NCBI GenBank assembly: GCA_963837365.1
Contig: CAWIMW010000001.1
Span: 1,236,108 to 1,300,107, forward strand
Reading direction: 5' to 3'
Length of the DNA: 64,000 nt
Origin: CAWBXL01 sp963837365
GTDB taxonomy: Bacteria > Acidobacteriota > Terriglobia > Terriglobales > Acidobacteriaceae
The notes under the pieces were generated by a model that was not told the DNA's origin, did no database searches, and worked only from the letters and a program-made list of their open reading frames with translations. Below are positions 1 to 9,698 of the stretch, piece after piece. Made by a program: the position numbers and the translations under genes. The first letter of the stretch is position 1. Each line of letters opens with the position of its first letter.

Positions 1-335
1 TGAATGTAGGCGGCGTAGTCCTTTTCTACTTGCACCAGTAGCGGTTTTTCCTTGGCATAGTCGGTGGTGCCGATGGTCGGCGTGCCCTTGAAGGCCATGT
101 GCTCGAACATGTGGGCCAGACCGGTTTTGCCCATAGGGTCCTGGACCGAGCCGGCATCTACGTGGGTGAAGAAAGAGAACACCGGGGCCTCGGGTCGTTC
201 ACAGACGATCACCGTCAGTCCGTTGTCCAGAACTTTGACAGTGGTGCGCTTTTCGAAAGACGCAAGATCTTGGGCTGCGGCCAGGCTGGCGAGCACAACT
301 ACGGCAGCAAGGTATTTGAGGGCTTGATATCTCAT
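1..335 (-). CDS. M16 family zinc peptidase, N-terminal part (cut by window edge)
   Basis: The reverse strand from the ATG at 335 stays open to the window edge, giving about 111 residues of an M16 (pitrilysin/insulinase-type) peptidase. Residues 1-21 form a signal peptide ending in LAAAQ, so the enzyme is probably exported. The inverted zinc motif HxxEH is visible as H75, E78 and H79, in the usual setting after an N-terminal strand and an AGSVQDP segment. A GGAGG box lies four bases before the ATG. It is divergent from the ccm operon with about 155 bp between. The second zinc glutamate and the C-terminal half lie outside the window. Family assignment is firm; substrate is unknown. Confidence 0.85.
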   Translation of the reverse strand, partial: MRYQALKYLAAVVVLASLAAAQDLASFEKRTTVKVLDNGLTVIVCERPEAPVFSFFTHVDAGSVQDPMGKTGLAHMFEHMAFKGTPTIGTTDYAKEKPLLVQVEKDYAAYI

Positions 336-490
336 GAAACCTCCAACTGCGGTTGGGCGATGCATGACGGGAAGAATTTGAAGGTACGTGGCGCGGGGGT
401 GCATTGTCAAACCAGTTGGACGGATGGGACAAGATTTTGTGAGTGCGACTCGACTTCGCATTTTGCTTCAGATATCTTCACACATGAAGC

Positions 491-1915
491 GTGACTGACA
501 CCGCAAGTCCAATCATCACCGTCAACGGCGTAGTCAAGCAGTTTGGCCGCTTTGCCGCGTTGCGCGGCGTAAGCGCTGAATTTGCCCCTGCCCGCATGTA
601 TGCCATCCTCGGCGACAACGGAGCAGGCAAGACCACGCTGCTGCGTAGTATCGCCGGCCTGTCGAAACCTACTCGGGGCGAAATCTCCCTGTTGGGCAGC
701 ACCGATCTGCATGATGTGTGTCACGAGATCGGATACATGGCGCATCCTTCTTTGCTCTATGACGAAATGAGCGGGATGGAGAATCTGCTCTACTTCGCGC
801 GCCTGTATGGAATTCACGACGAGCAACGGTGTGCCGACGCGATTTCCGCGGTCGGACTGGATCCGGCTCTCTCCCGCCCCGTGGGGCAATATTCGCAGGG
901 CATGCGGCAACGCATGTCGCTGGCGCGGGCCCTGCTGAATCAGCCCAAGGTCCTGTTGCTCGATGAGCCGTTCTCGAATGTGGACGTGAAATCCGCGCGG
1001 GAGATGGTCGGGCTGCTGGTGAAGCTGCGCGATCAGGGGAAGACTATTTTTGTAGTGACCCATCAAGCTTCCTTGCTCGAAGGGGCAGCGGATGAATTTG
1101 TAAGGATTGAGGAAGGAAAGATCGTGGCTCGTACAGCCACGGCAAGTGAGTCCATCTCAGCGGTTAGGGCCGACAACAACAAGGTGATGCTTGGCGGTCC
1201 GTCCAAAGCCTTGATCTCTACGCCGAATGACACGAATCAAATTTCATTTCTTGCTACTACCTACTCGACTCTCCACAAAGACCTCCGCCTGGAATGGCGT
1301 TCAAAAGACGCCATAAATTCCATGCTGTTTTTTTCGCTGCTGGTGGTGGTGATTTTCAGTTTTGCGTTTAATCCCACAGCAGAGGAATCGAGGCTGATTG
1401 CCGGAGGCCTGATCTGGGTTGCATTCTTGTTCGCCGCCGTGGTGGCGCTCAATCAGACCTGGGCACGGGAACTGCGCAATCAGGTCTTGGACGCCTATCG
1501 GGTCGCTCCCGCTCCCCCCAACTCTTTGTTCTTAGCCAAGGCTCTGGGGAATTTTATTTTTGTCAGCATATTGGAGATGCTGATGACGCCATTGTTTGTT
1601 GTGTTCTACAGCCTGCGCCCCCTGGGCCCTATTTATCAGTTGCTGATAGTGGCTGTATTGGGCACTTGGGCCTTAGTGGTCAATGGAACATTCTTCGCCG
1701 CCATGTCGCTGCGCACACGCGCGCGGGAGATCATGCTGCCGCTGTTACTGTTCCCGATTTCAATCCCCGCCTTGCTGGCAATGGTCGAGGCCACCACAGA
1801 GATTTTGACGGGCGAGTATTCTCCTCGCTTCTGGATCACCTTGCTGGGAGCGTATGATGTGGTGTTTACTATCGCCTGTTTGTTCTTTTTCGAAAAGGTA
1901 TTGCAAGCCGAATGA
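491..1915 (+). CDS. ccmA-ccmB: Heme exporter ATPase-permease fusion CcmA-CcmB
   Basis: 474 residues. Residues 1 to about 215 are an ABC ATPase: Walker A GDNGAGKTT at 41-49, signature YSQGMRQR near 134, Walker B with DEP near 158, and the switch histidine in VVTHQ. After a roughly 35-residue linker, residues 250-474 are a six-helix CcmB permease. CcmA and CcmB together drive release of the heme chaperone CcmE during cytochrome c maturation (system I) at the inner membrane. The two are usually separate genes; here they share one frame. The start used is GTG with no strong ribosome site. The stop overlaps the ccmC start by ATGA. An indel that fused two genes cannot be excluded, but the linker has no stop and reads as plausible protein. 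Confidence 0.88.
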   Translation: MTDTASPIITVNGVVKQFGRFAALRGVSAEFAPARMYAILGDNGAGKTTLLRSIAGLSKPTRGEISLLGSTDLHDVCHEIGYMAHPSLLYDEMSGMENLLYFARLYGIHDEQRCADAISAVGLDPALSRPVGQYSQGMRQRMSLARALLNQPKVLLLDEPFSNVDVKSAREMVGLLVKLRDQGKTIFVVTHQASLLEGAADEFVRIEEGKIVARTATASESISAVRADNNKVMLGGPSKALISTPNDTNQISFLATTYSTLHKDLRLEWRSKDAINSMLFFSLLVVVIFSFAFNPTAEESRLIAGGLIWVAFLFAAVVALNQTWARELRNQVLDAYRVAPAPPNSLFLAKALGNFIFVSILEMLMTPLFVVFYSLRPLGPIYQLLIVAVLGTWALVVNGTFFAAMSLRTRAREIMLPLLLFPISIPALLAMVEATTEILTGEYSPRFWITLLGAYDVVFTIACLFFFEKVLQAE

Positions 1916-2599
1916 AAACCGTTTTCCCCATTCTCGCGCTTCTGACTGCTGGATTACTCAGCTACGCCCTATATCAAGCCTTGGTGGTTGCACCTACGGA
2001 TCAAATGCAAGGTGATGTCTACCGCATCATTTACTACCATGTCCCTTCCGCCTGGACGGCCTTCATTCTGTTCACCGTCAATTTTGTGGCTTCGATCATG
2101 TATTTGATTTCGCGCAACCCCAAGGCGGATATGCATGCCCTGACGGCGGCGGAAATGGGCGTGGTTTTCCTGACGGTGAACCTAATCACTGGGCCGATCT
2201 GGGCCCGGCCGGTGTGGGGAATCTGGTGGACCTGGGACTGGCGCCTGACTTCGACCCTGGTGGTGTGGCTCATCTATGTCAGCTATCTGATGTTGCGGCG
2301 TTTTTCCGCAGGAGAAACTCCGACCGTGGCGGCGGCCCTCGGTATTTTTGGCGCCTTGTGCGTGCCGTTTGTGTACTTCTCCATCTGGTTTTTCCGCACA
2401 CAGCATCCGCAGCCGGTGATCGGCGGCGGAGGTTCTATGGATCCGCTCATGTTGCACGTGCTTATTGGTGAACTGGTTGGCCTTCCTATGTTTTGGAGGA
2501 CTGGTGTACTGGTCGCGTTACCGCCTGGAATATTTCCGGCGGGAAGTGGATGAGGCCCAGGCAATGCGATCGCTGACGGAAACCCGGGGTGCACGATGA
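1912..2599 (+). CDS. ccmC: Cytochrome c maturation heme-handling protein CcmC (frameshift near the 3' end)
   Basis: Six-helix membrane protein of the heme-handling family. It has the tryptophan-rich WWD-type loop (WGIWWTWDW, about residues 101-109) and periplasmic histidines in HVPSAW and near GGGSMDPLMLH. CcmC attaches heme to CcmE. The uninterrupted frame ends at 2553 with an unrelated tail, but one extra C in the CC at 2485-2486 explains it. Dropping that base restores a typical C-terminus (GLVYWSRYRLEYFRRE and on) ending at 2597-2599, with an ATGA overlap to ccmD. The coordinates give the restored gene. The restored overlap argues that the frameshift is an assembly error or very recent. 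Confidence 0.85.
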
Positions 2600-2715
2600 A
2601 CTATCTCTATGCGGCTTACACCTTGACGTGGGCCATTCACATCACCTATCTGATTACGCTGGTTCGCCGCTATTCCCGTTTGCGCAAAGAGGTTGATGAG
2701 TTGAAGAAGCAGTAG
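2596..2715 (+). CDS. ccmD: Heme exporter accessory protein CcmD (39 aa)
   Basis: A 39-codon gene starting in the ATGA that ends the frame-restored ccmC. The product begins MNYLYAAYTLTWAIHITYLI and continues with a basic, charged tail ending KKQ. This is the usual CcmD plan: a single N-terminal helix containing aromatic residues, followed by a short cytoplasmic tail rich in R, K and E. CcmD stabilises the CcmABC-CcmE complex so that holo-CcmE can be released. Position, overlap and topology all agree. The gene is too short for most automatic callers and depends on recognising the ccmC frameshift. ccmE, ccmF and ccmG are not in this window. Confidence 0.85.
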   Translation: MNYLYAAYTLTWAIHITYLITLVRRYSRLRKEVDELKKQ

Positions 2716-2812
2716 CGGGAAACGCTCCCACAAAGATTTCTTCAGATTGATTCGATTGTCTTCGTGGTTAGAGAGCGGAAGGGAGTGTCCGTTCTACGCC
2801 AAAACAAAATCA

Positions 2813-3184
2813 CTACATTGGCTGGATGGGAACTTGGCCGCTTACGGCTTTGAGGAACTCATAGTCTTCGATTACTGCCGCCACTCCTACGCGCGAGACT
2901 GGCAGCGGGTTTTCCACCCGGACTACTTTTGCCGTGAAACGCACCCGCACTGAATCCGTTAGCGTGATATGTGGCGGGAAGGTCAAGGTCACTTCCAGAG
3001 ACGAGCCTTCGGCAACGGGCCGATCCAGATAGAAGAACACGCCCTTGGCACTTACGTTCATGGTTTCGGTGAGCATCTGGTCTGGGACATCGCCTGTCAT
3101 CCTCACAGAGGCGGGTAATCGCATATCGAAACGGCGCATCACACGGCGTTCCTCAGGAAGTTGGTGCATTTCGGTTGTTTCCAT
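2813..3184 (-). CDS. PilZ domain protein
   Basis: About 123 residues, starting METTEM; an ATG three codons upstream is also possible. The protein has the two c-di-GMP contact motifs of PilZ domains in order. An RxxxR-like stretch sits in RRVMRRFDMRLPASV near the N-terminus, and the D/NxSxxG motif appears as NVSAKGVFFYL around residue 47. The rest fits the six-stranded barrel. It is a stand-alone receptor with no output domain, so its partner cannot be told. It converges on the ccm operon with about 100 bp between. A c-di-GMP enzyme (GGDEF-EAL) lies at 46.5 kb, but nothing in the sequence links the two. Confidence 0.8.
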   Translation of the reverse strand: METTEMHQLPEERRVMRRFDMRLPASVRMTGDVPDQMLTETMNVSAKGVFFYLDRPVAEGSSLEVTLTFPPHITLTDSVRVRFTAKVVRVENPLPVSRVGVAAVIEDYEFLKAVSGQVPIQPM

Positions 3185-3330
3185 GGCTAGCATCTAGAAT
3201 CACCAGCTTAACTTTAAACAGCAAGAGTTGCTTAGTTCGTAATAGTTTGCAATGTATAAAGTAGCTTAGGAATTAACTCAGTTAACCTGGCTTGCTGTCA
3301 AATTCGGCAAAACTCCGGCAGTGATAGTGA

Positions 3331-3509
3331 GGTTCGTATCAGGGCATGGCCTTTGGCCGTGCCGCTCGGAAAGGCAAAAACTGAGGTCGCGCCGGTACGG
3401 CGCAACTATCGAGCAACCCGTTGGCTATGCCCAGTTGCGCCCCATGGGCGCGTTAGTCGAAATGGCCGCGAAAGCGGCACGGCTGAAAGCCGATGCCCTG
3501 ATACGAACC
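3331..3509 (+). repeat. Intergenic palindromic repeat, GGTTCGTATCAGGGC family, copy 1
   Basis: A 179-bp element bounded by perfect 15-bp inverted ends, GGTTCGTATCAGGGC at 3331-3345 and its complement at 3495-3509. Inner arms (GGCCTTTGGCCGTGCCGC against GCGGCACGGCTGAAAGCC) extend the stem with mismatches. A second copy lies at 16881-17056. It carries no credible gene; open frames over it are by-products of its GC content. It fills most of the 3185-3771 gap, where I see nothing else apart from AT-rich sequence before the next gene. Confidence 0.85.
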
Positions 3510-3771
3510 TTGCTTTCAAACTGCACCACTACGAAAACTCCGGGCAGATTCCTGCTCCCGGCATCTTCCTACGCTATGAAGTGCATCTGAGCAAGACAGG
3601 GTGCGGCCAGCGTGTGTCGGCTTGACAGTCTATCCAGTAGATGATTAAGTAGTTATTTAATTTTTTGGCCATTTTTGTGGCAGGACGAAGGCCGCTTCGC
3701 TGGCGCTTGACCCAGGTATTAGATTGCGCCCTTTTCTTCCTCTCCATGAACCCAGGTACTCGGAGGAGCTT

Positions 3772-6700
3772 GTGACATTGAATTGCTGCGTATGGGGTAA
3801 GAGTGTGGCACGCATCAGGATTCTGCTGGCCATCACAGTATTGGTGGCTGGAGCGGTCGCGCTTAGTCTGGTTTCCCCTCGGTCCTCGGCGGGCAATTTT
3901 CCGCAGGCTGCGCCTTCCATGGTTCCTTTCGCTCCGCATAGCCCCCAGCAACTTCATGTTGGGTACGGCCAGCTTCCGCTGGCGTTTGAGCCGAATTTGG
4001 GGCAGACCGATGCACAAGTTAAGTTCATGGCCCGTGGCAGCAAGTTCGGGCTGTTCCTGACAAGTCAGGAAGCGGTACTCAAACTGGCCCAGTCTTCATC
4101 TTTACTTCAGATGAGTCTGGCTGGCAGTAATCCCGAGGCCAAAGTTGCGGGCACGGATGCCTTGCCGGGCAGAAGCAATTACTTGGTCGGCAACGATCCT
4201 TCCCGCTGGCACCGCGATATCCCGCAGTTTGCCCGGGTGCGCTATAGCCAGGTTTATCCCGGAATCGATCTGGTTTACTACGGCAAACAGGGTAAGCTGG
4301 AATACGACTTCGAGGTTCTTCCTGGAGCAAATCCGTCGCAGGTTGCGTTGCAGTTTCAGGGTGCAGACAGGTTGATCCTGGACCGCAATGGAGATCTGGT
4401 TCTGGGCATGAAGGGCGGAGAGATGCGCCTCGAAGCGCCCCGTGTCTTCCAAACAGTGAATGGGGAGCAGAAGGCGGTTGAGGGAAAATTTGTCTTGCAG
4501 GCGAACCAGCAGGTCGGATTTGAGGTTGGTTCTTATGACCGCAGCCGCACGCTGGTCATCGACCCGGTCTTGACCTATTCAACCTATCTTGGTGGAGGTG
4601 GGGCTGAGTCTTTTCCTGCTATCGCAGTAGACGCTGCCTCGAACGCTTATATTGCAGGCACCACAACTTCTGCGGACTTCCCGATTGTTGCTGCTTCCGC
4701 GCCAACTCCCGTGGGATCGTTTCAGATTTGTCTCAATGACCCAACCCAACCCCAGCCTGCTGACGTGAGTGGCTGTGCCAGCCCAGGCACCAACTCAGAT
4801 ATTTTCGTTGCCAAGTTCGATCCATCGGGCACCGTGCTTTTGTTCTCCACCTATTTAGGTGGCGGGGGGAACGATATTGCCGGCGGGGTTGCGGTTGATG
4901 CAGGCTTCAACGTTATTGTGGCTGGCACCACGAATTCTTCAGATTTTCCTGTGATGAATGCCTATCAGCCATCTCAGGGAACGTCGGCTGCGAACCACGT
5001 GTTCGTGAGCAAGGTGGATGCAGCGGGGCAGCACCTGTTGTATTCGACCTATTTGCGGGGTACTGCGACAGAAACTGCAAGCGGTGTTGCCGTGGACAAT
5101 AAGAACAAAATTTATCTGACCGGCACCACTGACTCAACCGATTTCCCCGTTACGGCGGACGCATTTCAGGATACTTCGCGCGCGACCCATCAATTCTTCA
5201 TCAGCAAGATTGATCCGGCCATGATGGGCACACCCAGCCTGGTTTATTCGACCTACTTCGGGGGCGGTACGCCGGCAAATGGTGGCGCCGTCGGTGGCGG
5301 CATAGCCGTAGATACGAGCAACGCTGTTTACATCACGGGGACCACGAACTTCCAGCATACTGGGGGCAACCCGTCTACCGATTTTCCCATCTTGAATGCA
5401 TTTCAAAGCTGCCTGGATGATCCGACCAATCCAGCTCCCTGCCCCACAGCGGTTACCAATACCGATGCCTTCGTGGCTAAGCTGAATCCTGCCGCCCCGA
5501 TTGGCTCTCATCTGGTTTATTCCACCTATTTCGGCGGTAGTGGCAATGATGCAGGCACAGGAATTTCGGTGAATAGCGGCTTTGCCTACATTACGGGCAC
5601 AACCAACTCCGGGGACATTCCAATTCCCACCGGCGCTGTCGCGTTCCAGCAATGCCTGGGTGCTGGTACTACCGCAAATCCGGTGTCTCCCGCCACTTGC
5701 CCCACAGTTTCAAACAACGATGCATTCCTGGCTAAGCTGAGCAGTTTTACAAGCGGTACCGCGACTAATCCAAACGTAACTGTTCTCTATTTTTCCTACC
5801 TCGGCGGCAGTGGGGACGATCACGGACTCGCTATCGCGGCGGACGGAGCCCAGGGTGCTCATATCACCGGGTCTACTTCCGGTGGGTTTGACATTCTTCC
5901 CGTTCCCAATCCGGTGCAGGGGAGCTTCGGCGGAGGGGCCACCGACGCGTTCGTCACTACCATTGATACGACTGCGACAAGCCAGACTGCTACCGGCCAC
6001 AGTTCCACTTATCTAGGCGGCAGCGGGCCAGAACGTGGTACCGGGATTGCGCTAGATGCAGCGGGTGCCACTTACGTGGCTGGGGACACTTCATCTGGAA
6101 ATTTCCCAACGGCAAGCGCATTTCAGAATGCTCTGGATGGTTCCAGCGATGCCTTCTTGAGCAAACTGGGGCCTAAAGTAAGTTTGGCAATGACCGCGAC
6201 CGCATCCCCCCAAACGGTTGGGATTGGAAGCCCTGTCACGTTCACTTTTACGATCACCAATAATGGCGATACGGTTCCTTCGATCACGTATGTGAATAAT
6301 CTGCCGCCAACCGGGTCGTTGGGTTCTACGCCACCTGGCAATTGTGGGCCGCAAACGGGTACGCCTCCGACGGTGACTTGCAACCTGGGATTGTTGAAGT
6401 CAGGAGGGACCACCACCATAGCCTTTAGCTTGACCCCTGGTTCAACACAGCCGGCAGGCCCCTCACCGTTCAGCGATACTGCCAATCTGATCGCGCCGGG
6501 GTTGGCGTCAGCCGGCGCCAGCGTAACCGTGAACGACTACTCCCTATCACTGGCGCCTAACAGCGCCACCGTGGTGGCTGGCAGTGCCGCAACCTATAAC
6601 GCGACGGTAACTCCAACCGGGGCCTTCCCAGGTTCGGTTTCGTTGTCCTGCACCGGACTCCCGACCGGTACGAGTTGCTCGGTGGCCAACGGTGCCATCA

Positions 6701-7059
6701 CGAACCTAACCAATGGAAGTCCCCAAAGCCGTTCCCTGGTTGTGAACACCACCGCCCGTACCACGACAACCGTGCAACTCCGCCAGCACGGACCCGTGTT
6801 CGCAGTGTGGTTGCCGGTTTCAGGTCTTGCCTTTCTGGGGCTGGGAATTGGCGGCACTATGTCACGCAAACGTCGCGTAATTCTTGGATTGTTGATCGGA
6901 AGCTTCTTTGTGCTTGTTTTCCTACAGGCGGGGTGTGGGTCCAAGAGTTCGGGCACGACAGTCACGACTGGCACTCCGGCCGGCACCTATACCTTTACGG
7001 TGACGGCCACCTCAGGTTCAGCATCCCGCAACCAGATTGCGCAATTGGTAGTGCAATAG
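3772..7059 (+). CDS. Large SBBP beta-propeller-repeat surface protein with Ig-like C-terminal domains
   Basis: About 1,095 residues from the GTG at 3772, which has GGAGG six bases upstream. An N-terminal membrane segment (LLAITVLVAGAVALSLV) acts as signal or anchor. Next is a domain of the kind that precedes SBBP repeats (PLAFEPNLGQTDAQVKFMARG), then about eight SBBP repeats of the form YSTYLGG...AVD...AYI.GTT.S.DFP. A DUF11-like domain (about 820-920) and an Ig-like domain (YSLSLAPNSATVVAGSAATY) follow. A hydrophobic pair of helices and a C-terminal beta segment end the protein. Such proteins are abundant in Acidobacteriota and are expected at the cell surface or secreted; no catalytic site is seen and the function is unknown. 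Confidence 0.85.
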   Translation: MTLNCCVWGKSVARIRILLAITVLVAGAVALSLVSPRSSAGNFPQAAPSMVPFAPHSPQQLHVGYGQLPLAFEPNLGQTDAQVKFMARGSKFGLFLTSQEAVLKLAQSSSLLQMSLAGSNPEAKVAGTDALPGRSNYLVGNDPSRWHRDIPQFARVRYSQVYPGIDLVYYGKQGKLEYDFEVLPGANPSQVALQFQGADRLILDRNGDLVLGMKGGEMRLEAPRVFQTVNGEQKAVEGKFVLQANQQVGFEVGSYDRSRTLVIDPVLTYSTYLGGGGAESFPAIAVDAASNAYIAGTTTSADFPIVAASAPTPVGSFQICLNDPTQPQPADVSGCASPGTNSDIFVAKFDPSGTVLLFSTYLGGGGNDIAGGVAVDAGFNVIVAGTTNSSDFPVMNAYQPSQGTSAANHVFVSKVDAAGQHLLYSTYLRGTATETASGVAVDNKNKIYLTGTTDSTDFPVTADAFQDTSRATHQFFISKIDPAMMGTPSLVYSTYFGGGTPANGGAVGGGIAVDTSNAVYITGTTNFQHTGGNPSTDFPILNAFQSCLDDPTNPAPCPTAVTNTDAFVAKLNPAAPIGSHLVYSTYFGGSGNDAGTGISVNSGFAYITGTTNSGDIPIPTGAVAFQQCLGAGTTANPVSPATCPTVSNNDAFLAKLSSFTSGTATNPNVTVLYFSYLGGSGDDHGLAIAADGAQGAHITGSTSGGFDILPVPNPVQGSFGGGATDAFVTTIDTTATSQTATGHSSTYLGGSGPERGTGIALDAAGATYVAGDTSSGNFPTASAFQNALDGSSDAFLSKLGPKVSLAMTATASPQTVGIGSPVTFTFTITNNGDTVPSITYVNNLPPTGSLGSTPPGNCGPQTGTPPTVTCNLGLLKSGGTTTIAFSLTPGSTQPAGPSPFSDTANLIAPGLASAGASVTVNDYSLSLAPNSATVVAGSAATYNATVTPTGAFPGSVSLSCTGLPTGTSCSVANGAITNLTNGSPQSRSLVVNTTARTTTTVQLRQHGPVFAVWLPVSGLAFLGLGIGGTMSRKRRVILGLLIGSFFVLVFLQAGCGSKSSGTTVTTGTPAGTYTFTVTATSGSASRNQIAQLVVQ

Positions 7060-7162
7060 TATTGACAGGAGTCCCGGATCTCTTACGTTCGCAGCACAAG
7101 AACAGCGAAAGGGATACCTTTTGTCGTTCTTTTCTTGCCTCATTCGGGTAGTCTGACGACAG

Positions 7163-9496
7163 ATGTGTAGCCTTCGGCCATCGGGAAGCCCCCTCGTCCA
7201 CAGTTCTTCACCTCCTGCACCGCAGCAAAACAATGCCACCGTGGGAAGAGTTCTCTGCATCGCAGTCTGGTTCGGCGTCTTGACCGGGTTGATTGAAGGC
7301 TGTGGGTTGCTGGTATTTCAGAGCCTGAACCAAACCGTCTTAGACCCGCGGGTTTCTACTCCGATCCTCTGGATTTCAGCGGCGGTAGATGTTCTCCTTT
7401 TTTGTTTCTTGGCGCTGCTCGCTGTGGTTGCGTCAAATGTTTATCGCAGGATCGATCCGGTGCGAGTGACTTTTGTTTTGCTGAGCAGTTTGGCTGTGTA
7501 TGACTTGCTCACACTGACAGCACGGCTAAGCTCACGCAGCCGCGTGCTTCTGGCGATTGGCGTCGGGTTTGCCGTGAGTCGTTGGTTTCCCAAGCATGAA
7601 GCCGCAGCTTGGCGGTTCTGCCGGCGTTCTGTCCCGTGGGTTGTGGCCGCCGGTGTCTTGGTGTTTGTAGGGATCCAGGGCAGCCGCTGGTTTGGCGAAG
7701 TCAGCGCAATTGCAAAACTTCCGGTGCCTGCACCGGGCTCGCCGAATGTGCTGGTGATCGTCGTTGATACTCTGCGGGCCGATCACTTGTCATCGTATGG
7801 CTATGATCGCCCTACCAGCCCAAACATCGATGCACTGGCCCGTGAAGGTGTACTGTTTGAAAATGCCATCAGCGGCTGTTCGTGGTCCTATCCTTCGCAC
7901 GTCTCACTGGTGACAGGGCGATATCAGTTTGAACATGGAAAGAGCACGTTCGCGCTGGCGCCCTTTTTCCATCCCAGCAAGAACATTTTTAATGGATATC
8001 CAACCATCGGGGAAGTGCTACAGGAGCATGGATATCGCACCGGGGCCTTTTCCGCCAATCGAATCTTTTTTACCGGCAACCTCGGCTTCAACCGGGGTTT
8101 TATCCATTTCGACGACTACTTCAATTCCATCCCCGATATGTTTTCCCGCACGCTGGCGGGCAGGGAATTTCTCCGCCTGTACGGCAAAGCCGCTAACGGC
8201 AAAGTGGGGAACCAGGTTTTGTCCTATGGTCTGCACAATGGTTTTCGCAAGCAACCCGCAGAGATCAATCAGGAAGTTCTCAGCTGGATAGACAAAGCCG
8301 GTGCACGCCCATTTTTTGCGTTTCTTAACTATTTCAGTGTTCACGCGCCCTACGGAGCACCTGGCGCTCTGCGGACCGAACCAAAAGGTACCGCGCAGGA
8401 CACGGCACTTTATGACCAGGGAATTGAGTACACAGACCAATACATCGGGCTGCTGCTACAGGCCCTCAAGCAAAGGGGCCTGGACAAGAACACTCTGCTG
8501 ATTCTGACTGCGGACCACGGCGAATCATTGGGTGAACATGATTATTTCACCCATGGCCGCGTGCTGTATTGGGACCAGATCCATGTGCCGCTGGTGTTCT
8601 GGTATCCCGGTCATGTGCCCGCAGGGACCCGCATCTCACAGCCGGTCAGTAATGTTGCGATGGCCGCCACAATCATGGATTTAATCGGCATGAACGGCGG
8701 AGAATTCCCAGGCCCAGCGTTAAATTGGTCATGGCAGCCAGGCCGCAAGGTGGACTGGCCCGATCCGATTTCAGAATTGGCGGAGGATACGCGAATTTTT
8801 AAGGATGATCCGGCACTTGACAAGAGAGTGGCAACGGCACAAACGGGCGCGATGAAATCACTGGTTACGGCGCAGTGGCAATTGATTGTGCATGGGAAGC
8901 TCGGCGAGCAACTCTACGACTGGCGCCATGATCCTAAGGAGTCCAACGATCGGATCGGTACCGAGGAAGGCCAACAGATGGCCGGCCACCTGTTGGCGGA
9001 GCTTGCAGACGAATTGAGCGGTTCGACTCCAAACCACAACCTGCCCGGTGCACCAGCGAAAATGTCAAATACAGCCATGCGCAATGGATCCAGGATGATT
9101 GCTGAAGCGCCGGGCAGTGCGGCTACACGACATGAGGTGAGTGCTGAAGCTGGTGCAAAAATAAATATTGTCGTGCACGCCGCCAATTCGAGGTTGCGGC
9201 TTGATCCGGTCTTAAGTATTGAAGATACATCAGGACAGATATATCAAACCTGTCGCAACCGTGACGACGACGACATTCCGGCTCCCGGTGTTTCGGACCC
9301 GACACCTCAAGCCTTCGATGATATGTGCATTAATGGAGGATTCCCCCCTGGTAGAAGCCCAAATTCTGAACTTGAGATTCTGGTTCCCGGAAAGCCGGGG
9401 TCTACTACCGAGATGCAAGTCCGGATTTCTGACTGGAATGGCCGCCAAATAAAAAAATCTGATTACCTTATTACCACAATCCCAGAAGCAGAATAA
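7163..9496 (+). CDS. Membrane-anchored sulfatase / alkaline phosphatase superfamily protein
   Basis: 777 residues. About four transmembrane helices fill residues 25-180, followed by a periplasmic hydrolase domain of the sulfatase fold. Visible motifs are the first metal-ligand block VIVVDTLRADHLSSYGYDR (about 196-214), the nucleophile region SWSYPSHVSLVTGRY (about 240-254), and the second metal block LTADHGESLGEHDYFTHG (about 448-465). The CxPSR formylglycine motif is absent, so phosphotransferase or phosphodiesterase chemistry on an envelope polymer is as likely as sulfate ester cleavage. A beta-rich extension follows after residue 640. It is the intact first member of a cluster of related hydrolases that runs to 13.2 kb. 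Confidence 0.82.
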   Translation: MCSLRPSGSPLVHSSSPPAPQQNNATVGRVLCIAVWFGVLTGLIEGCGLLVFQSLNQTVLDPRVSTPILWISAAVDVLLFCFLALLAVVASNVYRRIDPVRVTFVLLSSLAVYDLLTLTARLSSRSRVLLAIGVGFAVSRWFPKHEAAAWRFCRRSVPWVVAAGVLVFVGIQGSRWFGEVSAIAKLPVPAPGSPNVLVIVVDTLRADHLSSYGYDRPTSPNIDALAREGVLFENAISGCSWSYPSHVSLVTGRYQFEHGKSTFALAPFFHPSKNIFNGYPTIGEVLQEHGYRTGAFSANRIFFTGNLGFNRGFIHFDDYFNSIPDMFSRTLAGREFLRLYGKAANGKVGNQVLSYGLHNGFRKQPAEINQEVLSWIDKAGARPFFAFLNYFSVHAPYGAPGALRTEPKGTAQDTALYDQGIEYTDQYIGLLLQALKQRGLDKNTLLILTADHGESLGEHDYFTHGRVLYWDQIHVPLVFWYPGHVPAGTRISQPVSNVAMAATIMDLIGMNGGEFPGPALNWSWQPGRKVDWPDPISELAEDTRIFKDDPALDKRVATAQTGAMKSLVTAQWQLIVHGKLGEQLYDWRHDPKESNDRIGTEEGQQMAGHLLAELADELSGSTPNHNLPGAPAKMSNTAMRNGSRMIAEAPGSAATRHEVSAEAGAKINIVVHAANSRLRLDPVLSIEDTSGQIYQTCRNRDDDDIPAPGVSDPTPQAFDDMCINGGFPPGRSPNSELEILVPGKPGSTTEMQVRISDWNGRQIKKSDYLITTIPEAE

Positions 9497-9698
9497 TGTT
9501 TTATCGCTTATTCCAAATTTGGTAGAAGTTTCGAAGGAAATCCGCCCATGTACCTTCGTGTTCACTTTCGTCACTCAATTTGACAATTCTATACACAATA
9601 TTTCCATGTTCCCCTCTAGACTGACGATTAAGCGCAAAACTACGTGTACTAAAGCAACACGCATCACCACAAGTGTTTAGTGCATCAGAACACAATTC

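Noticed and set aside
407..1066. 219-codon minus-strand ORF over the ccmA part
   Set aside because: Walker A, signature and Walker B motifs on the plus strand show which strand is coding.
3321..3625. Two overlapping ORFs of about 90 codons
   Set aside because: They lie over the palindromic repeat and have no ribosome site or protein-like pattern.
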